Notes under the pieces: model-generated
Told to the model about the DNA's origin: nothing
Seen by the model: the letters and a program-made list of their open reading frames with translations, nothing else
The model's database searches: none
Assembly (NCBI RefSeq): GCF_021440345.1
Contig: NZ_JAKCNS010000034.1
Span: 1-64,000 of the forward strand
Reading direction: 5' to 3'
Source: Kluyvera intermedia
GTDB taxonomy: Bacteria; Pseudomonadota; Gammaproteobacteria; Enterobacterales; Enterobacteriaceae
DNA length: 64,000 nucleotides
Made by a program: the position numbers and the translations under genes
Part shown: piece by piece, positions 34,018 to 42,698 of the stretch
Layout of the letters: each line of letters starts with the position of its first letter
Numbering within the stretch: the first letter of the stretch is position 1

Positions 34018-35886
34018 TTACAGCGTTGGTTTGACCTCAGGTTCATCCTGTGGATTGCCGCTGTGCTTCCCCTCTTCCGTCCCCTGCCAGCCGTGACGCT
34101 GTACCACCGACAGATGATTACGATCTTCATTGATGATTTCGGTCAACATGGCGCTGGTACGTTTAAACGCCGCCGCCCGTGAAGAGGCGTCATTTTCCGC
34201 CATCATCACCATCTCTTCCATCAGCTGCGTATTGAAACGACGGAACAGATCGGCACGCTCACGCGCTTCATAAGCGCCAAGTCCCAACGACTCCAGCGCC
34301 AGCCGGCCCGATTTCAGCGCCCCTTCAAAGGTCTCACGTTCCGGTGCTTCAACCCCGGCCTGACGCAGCTGGATATAGTGTTCAACGTCGCGCGCACGGG
34401 CAATCACCGTCAGATGCGGGAAATGCTCCTTCGCCAGCTCCGTCAGCTGCAGGCTGGCCTGCGGATCGTCGATAGCGTTAATCAACACTTCCGCTTTCGC
34501 CGCCCCGGCGGACTCCAGCAGGTCGACCCGGGTCGCATCGCCGTAGAACACCTTCATATCGAATTTACGCAGCGTATCGACGTGGTCCGGATCGTGATCG
34601 AGGATAACCATTTTCACGCCGCTGGAGAGCAGAAGACGCCCGGTAATCTGACCAAAGCGGCCGAAGCCGGCGATAATCACCCGCGGCTGCTCTTCATCGA
34701 TTTCATCCGCTTCACGTGAATCCCCGGAGCTGGCGCGTTTTTCCATACGCGTCAGCAGCACCAGCAGAATCGGTGTTGCCGCCATCGACAGCGCGACGGC
34801 CAGAGTCAGCGCTTTTGCCCAGTCAGCGTCCAGCACATTCGCCATCTGCGCCGCGCCAAAGACCACGAAGGCAAATTCACTCCCCTGACCCAGCAGTGCC
34901 GCAAACCACAGACGCTGCGAACGCGGCACCTGCAACGGTTTAGCGATAAGCCACAGCAGGAACGATTTAATCACCAGGAAACCGACCAGCAGCGTAATAA
35001 TACGCAGCGGGTTATGGATAAGCGTCCCGAAGTCGATAGACATCCCGACGCCAATGAAGAACAGCCCCAGCAGCAGCCCTTTAAACGGTTCGATATCGCT
35101 TTCCAGCGCGTGGCGGTATTCGGAGCTTGCCAGCAGTACCCCGGCCAAAAATGCCCCCATCGCCATCGACAGACCGACCTCTTCCAGCAGCAGGCCGAAA
35201 CCAAACACCAGGAACAGGGCCACGGCGCTGAATACCTCACGCAGCCCCGAACGCGCAACAAAGCGTAACAGCGGACGCGTAACATAGCGGCCAAGAACGA
35301 CCACCAGCGCCAGCGCCCCGGCGACCTTCAGCGCGGAGAAAGCAAATGCGCCAAGCGTTGTTGAACCGCCGCTGGTTGCCAGTAGCGGGATCATTGCCAC
35401 CAGCGGAATTGCCGCGATATCCTGGAACAGCAGCACCGCAAAGGCGCTGCGCCCGACCTGAGTCACCGTCAGGTTGCGTTCGTTCATCGCCTGCATTGCA
35501 ATGGCGGTCGAAGAGAGTGCCAGCGTCATACCGATTAATTCCGCCACCTGCCAGCGCAGGCCGAGGAAGATACAGAAGGCGCCAATCAGCGCGCCGCACA
35601 GCACCATCTGCAGCAGACCGCCGCCAAATACCGACGCGCGGAGCTTCCACAGCCGCTGCGGGTCTAGCTCCAGGCCAATCACAAACAGCATCAGCACCAC
35701 GCCAATTTCCGCGAAATGCAGAATCGCCTCGGCGTCAGTCACCAGCCGCAATCCCCACGGGCCGATAATGCAACCGGCAATCAGGTAGCCAAGCACCGAC
35801 CCTAACCCCAGGCGAACGGCGATGGGGACAATCAACGCCGCCGATCCGAGATAAATCAGCGCCTGTATGAGCGTATGGCTATCCAT
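34018..35886 (-). CDS. kefC: Glutathione-regulated K+ efflux channel KefC
   Basis: CPA2-family K+/H+ antiporter that protects against electrophiles. It is closed by glutathione and opened by glutathione adducts. It is 622 aa (E. coli 620) from ATG 35886 ([14 protein letters not shown]). About 12 membrane segments are followed by a KTN/RCK domain ([20 protein letters not shown]) and a charged regulatory C-terminus. Its start overlaps the end of kefF by 8 bases, which sets the start and shows coupling. Confidence 0.97.
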   Translation of the reverse strand: MDSHTLIQALIYLGSAALIVPIAVRLGLGSVLGYLIAGCIIGPWGLRLVTDAEAILHFAEIGVVLMLFVIGLELDPQRLWKLRASVFGGGLLQMVLCGALIGAFCIFLGLRWQVAELIGMTLALSSTAIAMQAMNERNLTVTQVGRSAFAVLLFQDIAAIPLVAMIPLLATSGGSTTLGAFAFSALKVAGALALVVVLGRYVTRPLLRFVARSGLREVFSAVALFLVFGFGLLLEEVGLSMAMGAFLAGVLLASSEYRHALESDIEPFKGLLLGLFFIGVGMSIDFGTLIHNPLRIITLLVGFLVIKSFLLWLIAKPLQVPRSQRLWFAALLGQGSEFAFVVFGAAQMANVLDADWAKALTLAVALSMAATPILLVLLTRMEKRASSGDSREADEIDEEQPRVIIAGFGRFGQITGRLLLSSGVKMVILDHDPDHVDTLRKFDMKVFYGDATRVDLLESAGAAKAEVLINAIDDPQASLQLTELAKEHFPHLTVIARARDVEHYIQLRQAGVEAPERETFEGALKSGRLALESLGLGAYEARERADLFRRFNTQLMEEMVMMAENDASSRAAAFKRTSAMLTEIINEDRNHLSVVQRHGWQGTEEGKHSGNPQDEPEVKPTL

Positions 35887-36412
35887 TATTGTGCTCCTCC
35901 TGCCAGGCCAGTAGCCGTTGTTTATAGTGGCGCGCTTTCGCCTGCAGCGTCTCTTCATCGCAGATAAACGTGCAGTGCACCGCAAACGGCGGCAGCCATT
36001 TCATCCCGCAGTATGCCGTGGTCGCCTCCAGCGGTTGTCCCAGCACCTCAAACCCCGGATGCGAGCCAATCTCAAAGTGGCTTTCACCACCGCCGGTAGT
36101 CACCGCCCACATTACGCTTTTACCGTGCAGAGCCGTACCGCCGTGGCCATACGCCCAACCATGGGACAGCACTTTATCCAGCCACAGCTTGAGCAGCGGC
36201 GGCGTGCTGTACCACTGCATGGGATGCTGCAAGATAACCAGATCGGCACGAGACAGCGCCTCCTGTTCGGCAGCAACATCAATATTAAAATCGGGATAGA
36301 GGTGATAGAGGGAACGGATTTCCACTCCGTCGAGCGTCCTTACCTGCTCAAGCATTCGCTTATTCGCATGCGAGTGATGCGGATAAGGATGCGCATAAAT
36401 AATCAGAATCAT
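35879..36412 (-). CDS. kefF: KefC ancillary quinone oxidoreductase KefF
   Basis: Flavodoxin-fold NAD(P)H:quinone oxidoreductase required for full KefC activity. It is 177 aa (E. coli 176). The N-terminal FMN loop is [36 protein letters not shown] is the conserved central block. It is the first gene of kefFC, transcribed leftwards. Confidence 0.96.
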   Translation of the reverse strand: MILIIYAHPYPHHSHANKRMLEQVRTLDGVEIRSLYHLYPDFNIDVAAEQEALSRADLVILQHPMQWYSTPPLLKLWLDKVLSHGWAYGHGGTALHGKSVMWAVTTGGGESHFEIGSHPGFEVLGQPLEATTAYCGMKWLPPFAVHCTFICDEETLQAKARHYKQRLLAWQEEHNNG

Positions 36413-36489
36413 GATTCGCCTGTCTTACTTCATTATTTTGAGCCAATCCCAGTAGGCGTAATTGGCGTAGTCAGTTTGGACACGGACAG

Positions 36490-36590
36490 CGCTTCAATCC
36501 CGGAGCGTACACGGAGTACGTGAGGATTTTGAGCACTGCCCAGGATCAAAATGACAAGTGAAATAGCCTAGTGGGGTAGGCTCTTATCCC
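36490..36590. repeat. Probable dispersed intergenic repeat
   Basis: The segment has CGTAC-ACGGA-GTACG (36506–36520), then GTGAGGATTTTGAGCACTGC and a hairpin AGCCTA-GTGGGG-TAGGCT (36565–36582). I recall near-identical blocks in many intergenic regions of enterobacteria, so I treat it as a dispersed element; this is memory, not a search. It lies in the 266-base gap between kefF and the MFS gene. A second hairpin GGGGGCG/CGCCCCC at 36650–36668 closes the gap next to the MFS stop. Confidence 0.5.
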
Positions 36591-36678
36591 TGAGTTTAGA
36601 CAGTTAATGATGACACTTACAGGGTCAGTTGACGTAACAGCAGGATTTGGGGGGCGACAAGCGCCCCCAGAGGAGAGT

Positions 36679-37989
36679 TCAGGAAGGTTGGTTGGCCGGT
36701 TTATCTGCCACCGGCGGGACATCAGGCGTATGGCTCAGGTCGCAGTTTTTCGGCAGGAAGAAGGTGATGGTCCCAGCAATGATTAACGAACCGGCTAGCG
36801 CACACACCGCCACGTTCTGACCGTAGAAATAAATCATGACCCCGACCAGATACGGGCCGCAGAAGCCGCCGAGGTTCCCCAGACCGTTAATCACACCACG
36901 CGCGCTGCCCGCCACTTCCGGCATCGCGATACGTCCCGGAATCGACCAGAACGGGCTGGTTGCCGCTTTCAGGAAGAAACCACAAATCACCAGCGCGATA
37001 TAGGCGGCGACCACATTGTCCCGCAGTACCACCGAGGCCAGCAGCGCGGCGGCAAAGCCATAGAGCGAGAAACGCACCCACAGACGACGCTTGCCGCTAC
37101 GATCGCTGAACAATGAAATGATGTAGATCCCGGCAAGGGTGGCGACAAACGGCAGGATAGCCAGTACGCCGACGCTCGCCATATTGGCCCCGGTCAGATT
37201 CTTCAGGATGGTCGGCAGCCATAGGGTGTAGCCGTAGTCGCCGGTCTGGTAGAAGAAGTTCAGCAATACCAGCTTCATCAGCCCGGAGTTGCGGAACACT
37301 TCCCGCACCGGGGCTTTGCTGACCGGCGCTTCCGAGCGACGAGCCTCCCGCTCGGCGTGGAGCGCCGTCAGCAGGTATTCACGTTCGCGAGCCGGCAGCC
37401 AGCGCGCCTCTTCCGGACGGTCGCTAATCATCAACCACCACACCAGCAGCACCACCAGCGACAATAGCCCTTCGATGATAAACAGCCAGCGCCAGTCGAG
37501 CGCGGCAATAATCGCCCCGGAGACCGGGGCCGTCAGCATCCCGCCCAGCGGGGCAAACATCATCACAAAGGCATTCGCACGGCCAATCTCTTTTTCCGGG
37601 AACCAGTTGCTGATCATCGTCAGCACCACCGGTAGCATTCCGCCTTCCGAGACGCCGAGAATAAAGCGCAGCACCAGCAGCTGATATTCGTGAGTGACAA
37701 AACCGGTGGCGATGGATACCACCGCCCAGGCCATCAGCGACCAGGCGATAAACCGTTTCCCGCTACCATTAACGGCAATGCGGCCACCTGGTATTTGCAG
37801 AAATAAATAACCAATAAAAAAGATGCCGCTGGCGACACCGGCCATTTGACTGGTAATACCCAGGTCGGACTCCATACCGCCGGGCAGCGCAAAACTAATA
37901 TTAACCCGGTCCATAAACGAAATAATGCACGCGATGAGAACAGGCGCAATGATGCGCAGCCAGCGAGTGCCAGGTATTTTCTCATTCAT
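36679..37989 (-). CDS. MFS transporter, anion:cation symporter family (ketogluconate-type)
   Basis: Inner-membrane carrier, 436 aa, with about 12 hydrophobic helices and a hydrophilic central loop (residues ~195–225). The pattern (FMDRVNISFALP in helix 1, RFILGVSEGGMLPVVLTMISNWFP in helix 4) is the ACS branch, whose characterised members take up sugar acids such as glucarate, galactonate, hexuronates and 2-ketogluconate. It is 58 bases after a 2-hydroxyacid dehydrogenase on the same strand and near an IdnO/IdnK pair, so ketogluconate or a related sugar acid is the likely substrate. The exact substrate is inferred from context only. Confidence 0.8.
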   Translation of the reverse strand: MNEKIPGTRWLRIIAPVLIACIISFMDRVNISFALPGGMESDLGITSQMAGVASGIFFIGYLFLQIPGGRIAVNGSGKRFIAWSLMAWAVVSIATGFVTHEYQLLVLRFILGVSEGGMLPVVLTMISNWFPEKEIGRANAFVMMFAPLGGMLTAPVSGAIIAALDWRWLFIIEGLLSLVVLLVWWLMISDRPEEARWLPAREREYLLTALHAEREARRSEAPVSKAPVREVFRNSGLMKLVLLNFFYQTGDYGYTLWLPTILKNLTGANMASVGVLAILPFVATLAGIYIISLFSDRSGKRRLWVRFSLYGFAAALLASVVLRDNVVAAYIALVICGFFLKAATSPFWSIPGRIAMPEVAGSARGVINGLGNLGGFCGPYLVGVMIYFYGQNVAVCALAGSLIIAGTITFFLPKNCDLSHTPDVPPVADKPANQPS

Positions 37990-38047
37990 AATTCACACTC
38001 TCTATCGAGGGAAGGTCACGTTATTTAATGGCGAGAAAAGGTCACGC

Positions 38048-38998
38048 TTAATCGATGGCATTCGGTAATGGCGCATGGTCAAAAAAGGCGGCGACATTAT
38101 TAAAGACCACCTCGCTCATGCGCTGGCGGGTTTCATGGGTGGCACTGGCCACATGCGGCTGTAAAACCACGTTATCCAGCGCCATCAGCGCCGCCGGTAC
38201 ATGCGGTTCGTCTTCATAAACATCCAGCGCCGCCCCGGCAATCACCCCATTTTGTAACGCGTGAATTAAGGCTTTTTCATCCACCAGCGTGCCGCGCGCG
38301 ATATTAATCAGCCACGCATGTTTCGGCATCACGTTAAACACGCTGGCATCAATCAGCCCCCGGTTGGCGGCACCGCCCGAGGCGGCAATCACCAGGAAAT
38401 CACTTTCATGGGCCAGCGTGTGCAGATCGGCACACCACTGGTAATCAACATGGCTGAGTTTTTTACGGTCGGTATACAGGATCTCCATATCAAAACCGTG
38501 GGCGCGACGGGCAATGGCCTGGCCGATATTGCCCATGCCGAAAATACCGATTCGCTTACCGCTGACCTGGGTCGCCAGCGCGGGTGCCTGCTTGAGCCAT
38601 TTGCCGTCGCGGACAAATTTGTCGCCCTGACAAAGCTGACGCGCGCCGGAGATCAGCAGCCCCATGGCCAGGTCGGCCACATCATTGGTCAGCACGCCGG
38701 AGGTGATGGTCACCGCAATCTGATGTTCACGGGTGTAGTCGAGATCGACCGCATCAGTACCGACGCCAAACACCGCCACCAGCCCCACATTCGGCAGCTG
38801 TTCAAGTACCGCACGGGTTACGCCAATATCGCCGCGGGTCACCACCGCCTGAACGTCGCCGCCAATCTGGCGTAAGAACGCCTGCGGGTCAGCCTGTTCA
38901 TACAGACGATAGACCTGGAAGGCGGAAGAGAGTTTATCCAGCAAGCCGTCAACCACCGGAGCAATCAACAACACAGTATTCGGGTTTGCAGTATTCAT
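38048..38998 (-). CDS. D-2-hydroxyacid dehydrogenase (2-ketogluconate reductase type)
   Basis: NAD(P)H-dependent 2-ketoacid reductase of the D-isomer family, 316 aa from ATG 38998 (MNTANPNTVLLI), which has AGGT upstream; a longer frame to 39079 lacks a ribosome site. Rossmann motif GMGNIGQA is at residues 154–161; catalytic Arg235 (NIARGT), Glu264 (YEDEP) and His282 (QPHVASAT) are all present. GhrB and TkrA, of this family, reduce 2-ketogluconate, hydroxypyruvate or glyoxylate. Context favours 2-ketogluconate to gluconate. Confidence 0.8.
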   Translation of the reverse strand: MNTANPNTVLLIAPVVDGLLDKLSSAFQVYRLYEQADPQAFLRQIGGDVQAVVTRGDIGVTRAVLEQLPNVGLVAVFGVGTDAVDLDYTREHQIAVTITSGVLTNDVADLAMGLLISGARQLCQGDKFVRDGKWLKQAPALATQVSGKRIGIFGMGNIGQAIARRAHGFDMEILYTDRKKLSHVDYQWCADLHTLAHESDFLVIAASGGAANRGLIDASVFNVMPKHAWLINIARGTLVDEKALIHALQNGVIAGAALDVYEDEPHVPAALMALDNVVLQPHVASATHETRQRMSEVVFNNVAAFFDHAPLPNAID

Positions 38999-39131
38999 CG
39001 TTTTACCTGTTTGAGAGTTCGAAAATTCGTTACGCCTATCAAACGGGTTTTCACTGCGTCGTTTTGCGATCTGCATCACGCTGGATCGTGTTAGAAATCC
39101 GTGTTACGGATGACGTGATCGCGAAGGCAAA

Positions 39132-39155
39132 ACCCAGCGCTGGCGCAGGCTGGGT
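39132..39155 (-). terminator. Probable terminator of the LacI-type gene
   Basis: Seven-base arms ACCCAGC and GCTGGGT with a ten-base loop; on the minus strand the stem is followed by TTTTGCCTT. It lies 40–63 bases after the LacI-type stop codon. The weak T run makes this moderate. Confidence 0.5.
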
Positions 39156-39194
39156 GGCAACAACCACGTAACACAGGGGATCAGGAGGGAGAGG

Positions 39195-40187
39195 TTAGAT
39201 GGTTTCACCCATCGACAGGCGATAGTGCAGGTCGACTTTTTCGATAGTCGGTAAGCCTTTTATTTTCTTAATTAAAATCTCGGTAGCGACTTTACCCATT
39301 TCAAAGCGCGGTGTCAGTACGCTGGCCAGGCGTGGGCTAACTATCTGCCCAATCTCCAGCCCATGGAAGCCCGCAATCGCCATCTCCTGCGGTACCGTGA
39401 TACCCGAAGCGATGCACTCCTGTAACACTCCAACCGCCAGATCGTCGTTCGTACACAAAATGGCATCCATCTCTTTATACATCTGTCGCGCCAGCGTCAT
39501 CATCCCGGTGCCAATCGAAACCGAGGAGACCTTATTCGGCGCAATCCGCCCAACCGTCAAACCGGCCTCTTCCATCGCTTTGCAGTAGCCCGCATAGCGC
39601 TGTTCATCGCGGATATCCGACATTGAACCAAAATAGATAATCTGCGTTTTGCCGCTGGCCAGCAGCATATTGGTCATATCGAATCCGGCACGGTAATTAT
39701 CAAAACCGACGTTAATACGACCGGCGTTATCGGATAACCCCATCACTTCGGCAATCGGTATTTTCGCCGCCTTCAGGTATTTATCCGCGCGTAGCGTATG
39801 CACCGATTCAGTTAATAGCAGCGCCTTCACGTTCATCGCCAGTACGGTGGCAATTTGTTCCTCTTCGCGCTGGCTGTCGTAATCATAATTCACCACCAGC
39901 GTTTGATAACCGTGCGCAGTCGTCACGGATTCAATACCGGCCAATACATCGGCAAAAATCTGGTTATTAAAGGAGGGAATCAGTACGCCAATGCGCGGCG
40001 CAATATTACTGCTGATGGCGGGATTATCGGCATCGGGCTGATAGCCCACTTCGGCAATCACGCTGGCAATCCTTTCCGCCGTTTCCGGTTTCACCTTTTC
40101 CGGCGTGCGCAGATAACGGCTGACGGTCATTTTGGTTACGCCCGCGAGCGTGGCGATATCATCTAACGTTATCCGTTGTGCTTTCAT
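39195..40187 (-). CDS. LacI-family regulator (GntR/IdnR-like)
   Basis: A 330-aa repressor with an N-terminal LacI HTH (ITLDDIATLAGVTKMTVSRYLR, residues 6–27) and a periplasmic-binding-protein-like effector domain. It resembles the E. coli gluconate/idonate regulators GntR and IdnR through the effector domain (IGVLIPSFNNQIFADVLAGIES; AIAGFHGLEIG). It lies between the dehydrogenase/MFS pair and the divergent idnO-like operon and probably controls both. GTAACA half-sites, as in GntR/IdnR operators, occur at 39102–39107 (as TGTTAC), 39168–39173 and 40338–40343. Confidence 0.85.
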   Translation of the reverse strand: MKAQRITLDDIATLAGVTKMTVSRYLRTPEKVKPETAERIASVIAEVGYQPDADNPAISSNIAPRIGVLIPSFNNQIFADVLAGIESVTTAHGYQTLVVNYDYDSQREEEQIATVLAMNVKALLLTESVHTLRADKYLKAAKIPIAEVMGLSDNAGRINVGFDNYRAGFDMTNMLLASGKTQIIYFGSMSDIRDEQRYAGYCKAMEEAGLTVGRIAPNKVSSVSIGTGMMTLARQMYKEMDAILCTNDDLAVGVLQECIASGITVPQEMAIAGFHGLEIGQIVSPRLASVLTPRFEMGKVATEILIKKIKGLPTIEKVDLHYRLSMGETI

Positions 40188-40351
40188 TAACCCTGTCCGT
40201 CATGGCCGAATACTGTCCGGCTATTATGCCTGCTGACGCCCGAAAAGAGAATGCGCTAACGCAGGCAGGAAGCCGCATGCAGCGCGGTTTCCCCAACGAT
40301 TTCCGCCCCTGGATCACACATGCTGTAACCCCTTTTTGTAACATAGTTGGG

Positions 40352-40367
40352 AGTGATCTTCATCACA
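40352..40367. promoter_or_regulatory. Probable CRP site before the idnO-like operon
   Basis: AGTGA-TCTTCA-TCACA matches the TGTGA-N6-TCACA consensus with one mismatch. It is 77–92 bases upstream of the idnO-like ATG, a reasonable place for activation. A GTAACA half-site for the LacI-type regulator lies ten bases away. Glucose repression of the operon is the implied behaviour. Confidence 0.6.
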
Positions 40368-40443
40368 GTTTCACCGACATAAAAACCGTGAGATAGACAG
40401 CATCTTCCCAGGGCGTATGCCGTCCGTGATACAGGAAACAGCG

Positions 40444-41208
40444 ATGAACAATTTATTCAGCTTACAGGGCAAACATATTTTAATTACCGGCTCCGGCCAG
40501 GGCATCGGCTACGTCATGGCACAGGGGCTGGCGCAGTATGGCGCAGAAATCATCATTAACGACATTTCCACCGAGCGTGCTGAACAAGCGGCGATGAAAT
40601 TACGTGATGAAGGCGCCACCGCCCATACCGCGGTCTTTAACGTCACTGACCCGGACTCCGTAGAAGCCGCTATCGCGCAGATTGAAGAAGACATTGGCGC
40701 TATCGATGTGCTGTTTAACAACGCCGGTATTCAGCGCCGCCATCCTTTCACCGAGTTTCCGGTGCAGGAGTGGAATGACGTCATTGCCGTGAACCAAACC
40801 GCCGTGTTCCTCGTTTCACAGGCCGTTGCCAAACGCATGATGACCCGCCAGTCCGGGAAAATCGTCAATATCTGTTCGATGCAAAGCGAGCTGGGACGCG
40901 ACACCATCACCCCTTACGCCGCCGCCAAAGGGGCGGTCAAAATGCTGACGCGCGGTATGTGCGTGGAGCTGGCACGACACAATATTCAGGTGAACGGTAT
41001 CGCCCCAGGTTATTTCAAAACGGCGATGACTCAGGCTCTGGTGGATGATAAAGCCTTTACCGATTGGCTGTGCAAACGCACCCCGGCGGCACGCTGGGGC
41101 GACCCGCAGGAGCTGGTTGGCGCGGCGGTATTCTTATCGTCGAAAGCCTCCGATTTTGTGAACGGGCATTTGCTGTTTGTCGACGGCGGCATGCTGGTTG
41201 CGGTGTGA
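40444..41208 (+). CDS. Gluconate 5-dehydrogenase (5-ketogluconate reductase) IdnO-like
   Basis: Short-chain dehydrogenase, 254 aa, the same length as E. coli IdnO, which interconverts 5-keto-D-gluconate and D-gluconate. The cofactor motif TGSGQGIG is at residues 15–22, NNAG at 92–95, and the catalytic Ser145, Tyr158 and Lys162. ATG 40444 has AGGAAAC seven bases before it; the nine upstream codons in frame are unlikely to be used. First gene of a three-gene operon with gluconate kinase and a YhcH-family protein. Confidence 0.87.
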   Translation: MNNLFSLQGKHILITGSGQGIGYVMAQGLAQYGAEIIINDISTERAEQAAMKLRDEGATAHTAVFNVTDPDSVEAAIAQIEEDIGAIDVLFNNAGIQRRHPFTEFPVQEWNDVIAVNQTAVFLVSQAVAKRMMTRQSGKIVNICSMQSELGRDTITPYAAAKGAVKMLTRGMCVELARHNIQVNGIAPGYFKTAMTQALVDDKAFTDWLCKRTPAARWGDPQELVGAAVFLSSKASDFVNGHLLFVDGGMLVAV

Positions 41209-41222
41209 GAAAGGAGCCACTC

Positions 41223-41753
41223 ATGGCAGGGCAATGCATTATTTTAATGGGCGTTTCCGGCACCGGAAAAACCACCGTTGGACTGGCGCTATCGCAGGCG
41301 CTGGGCGCGAAATTTATCGACGGTGACGATCTGCACCCGCGCCAAAACATCATCAAGATGGCTTCCGGCCAACCGCTGGAAGACAGCGACCGCCAGCCGT
41401 GGCTGGAGCGCATTGGCGACGTTATTTTTAGTCTCGGGCAAAAAAATGAGTCCGGCGTACTGGTTTGCTCGGCGCTGAAAAAACGCTATCGCGACCAGCT
41501 GCGCGAAGGTAACCCGCGTTTACGTTTTCTGTGGCTGACCGGTGATTACGACTGTATTTTGCAGCGTATGCAGGCGCGTAAAGGCCACTTTATGCCGGAG
41601 GCGCTGCTGCGTAGCCAGTTTGCCGCACTGGAAGCGCCAGATGCCAGCGAGCCGGATATTCAGCCGGTCGATGTTTCAACCGATGTTTCCACTATTGTCG
41701 CCCGCTCGTTAACCCTTTTAGCCCCTCAACCCGCACAGGGAGTTCCGGCATGA
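41223..41753 (+). CDS. Gluconate kinase (GntK/IdnK family)
   Basis: Phosphorylates gluconate to 6-phosphogluconate, entering the Entner–Doudoroff or pentose phosphate route. It is 176 aa (GntK 175, IdnK 187). P-loop GVSGTGKT is at residues 10–17, followed by the family signature FIDGDDLHPRQNIIKMASGQPL. The start ATG 41223 follows GGAG by six bases. It begins 14 bases after the reductase; the next gene overlaps its stop by 4 bases (ATGA). Confidence 0.92.
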   Translation: MAGQCIILMGVSGTGKTTVGLALSQALGAKFIDGDDLHPRQNIIKMASGQPLEDSDRQPWLERIGDVIFSLGQKNESGVLVCSALKKRYRDQLREGNPRLRFLWLTGDYDCILQRMQARKGHFMPEALLRSQFAALEAPDASEPDIQPVDVSTDVSTIVARSLTLLAPQPAQGVPA

Positions 41754-42217
41754 TTATCGACACACTGATCCACGCGGAGAAAAACGCGTTCTATCCTGCG
41801 GTTATCCGTAAAGCGCTGCGCGCCGTTATCCAGCAGGAGCCGCACTCGCTGCCGCCGGGAAAATACATCGTTGAAGGGGATAACCTGTTCTTTAACGTGG
41901 TAGAGGGCGAAACCAAACCGCTTGCCGAACAGCGTCCGGAATACCATCGGCAGTACATTGATATTCATATCGTGCTGGCGGGTGAGGAGATCATTGGTGC
42001 AGGAAATAATGGGCTGGAGATTATCGCCGACGGTGAGTTTAACCAGGCGCACGATATCGGTTTTTGTACCCAAATCAGCAGCGAAACGCTGATTCACCTG
42101 CATGCGGAAGAGATTGCGATTCTGTTCCCGGGCGAGCTTCATCGCCCGATGGCGAGCCTGGGTGCGGGAGCGCCGCTGCGTAAGATTATCGTCAAAATCG
42201 ATAGCGCGCTGCTCTAA
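41750..42217 (+). CDS. YhcH/YjgK/YiaL-family protein
   Basis: A 155-aa cupin-like protein of the family that includes YhcH, YiaL, TabA (YjgK) and EbgC. Family members sit in sugar and sialic-acid operons and some are thought to act as anomerases or isomerases; the activity here is unknown. Conserved blocks are YHRQYIDIHIVLAGEE and the His-containing EEIAILFPGELHRP. It overlaps gluconate kinase by four bases, so it belongs to the ketogluconate operon. Confidence 0.85.
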   Translation: MIIDTLIHAEKNAFYPAVIRKALRAVIQQEPHSLPPGKYIVEGDNLFFNVVEGETKPLAEQRPEYHRQYIDIHIVLAGEEIIGAGNNGLEIIADGEFNQAHDIGFCTQISSETLIHLHAEEIAILFPGELHRPMASLGAGAPLRKIIVKIDSALL

Positions 42218-42229
42218 GCATGATGCGCA

Positions 42230-42255
42230 GGCCCCGTACGGCATATTACGGGGCC
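42230..42255. terminator. Hairpin between convergent yhcH-like and lipoprotein genes
   Basis: Nine-base arms GGCCCCGTA (42230–42238) and TACGGGGCC (42247–42255) with an eight-base loop, in the 48-base gap between the two convergent genes. No strong T run, but the position suggests shared termination. Confidence 0.65.
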
Positions 42256-42265
42256 ACATCAGTGT

Positions 42266-42502
42266 TTAATTATCGAGCTCGTTCATTTCCTTAACCTGAT
42301 CGCGGTTAATCTGCTCAGTTTTACCCGTCTCAGCATTTTTGTACGATACCAGGCCGGTATCATCATCCACCTGAGGTTTACCGTCGGTCACAATCGTTTT
42401 GCCATCGGTGGTTTTTAACGTCTGGTTGGAAGAACACCCGGCCACGGTAAAGAGTGCACCCGCGGTAAGAATCGCTACGGTCAATCGCTTATAGTTGGTC
42501 AT
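42266..42502 (-). CDS. Small YgdI/YgdR-family lipoprotein
   Basis: A 78-aa lipoprotein: a basic N-terminus, hydrophobic stretch and lipobox VAGC with Cys23 as the lipidated residue. The mature part carries the short TTDGKTIVTDGKPQVDDDTG pattern of the YgdI/YgdR (DUF903) family of enteric bacteria. Ser24–Ser25 after the Cys suggest outer-membrane sorting. Function unknown. It is transcribed alone and convergent with the ketogluconate operon. Confidence 0.88.
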   Translation of the reverse strand: MTNYKRLTVAILTAGALFTVAGCSSNQTLKTTDGKTIVTDGKPQVDDDTGLVSYKNAETGKTEQINRDQVKEMNELDN

Positions 42503-42660
42503 GTTTCCCTCTTGCTTTTCAGCCCAAATTCGTTATCACACTAACCATTTTAGGGTAGTGGCTAAAAAGCGTGAGCGAAACCAGAACACTCCGAAGCGTT
42601 GATCCTTGAGCGCTGTCCCAACAATGCGGATGACCGTTTCCCACAGCGCCTGGTTTCTAT

Positions 42661-42673
42661 GGTACAAAGTACC
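42661..42673. promoter_or_regulatory. Palindrome in the leader of the RpiR-type gene
   Basis: GGTAC-AAA-GTACC is a perfect inverted repeat ending 25 bases before the start of the RpiR-family gene. Such a site could be an autoregulatory operator or a small hairpin in the mRNA leader. I have no family-specific evidence for either. Confidence 0.4.
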
Positions 42674-42698
42674 GGCTATTTATTTTCAGGGGCTTACC

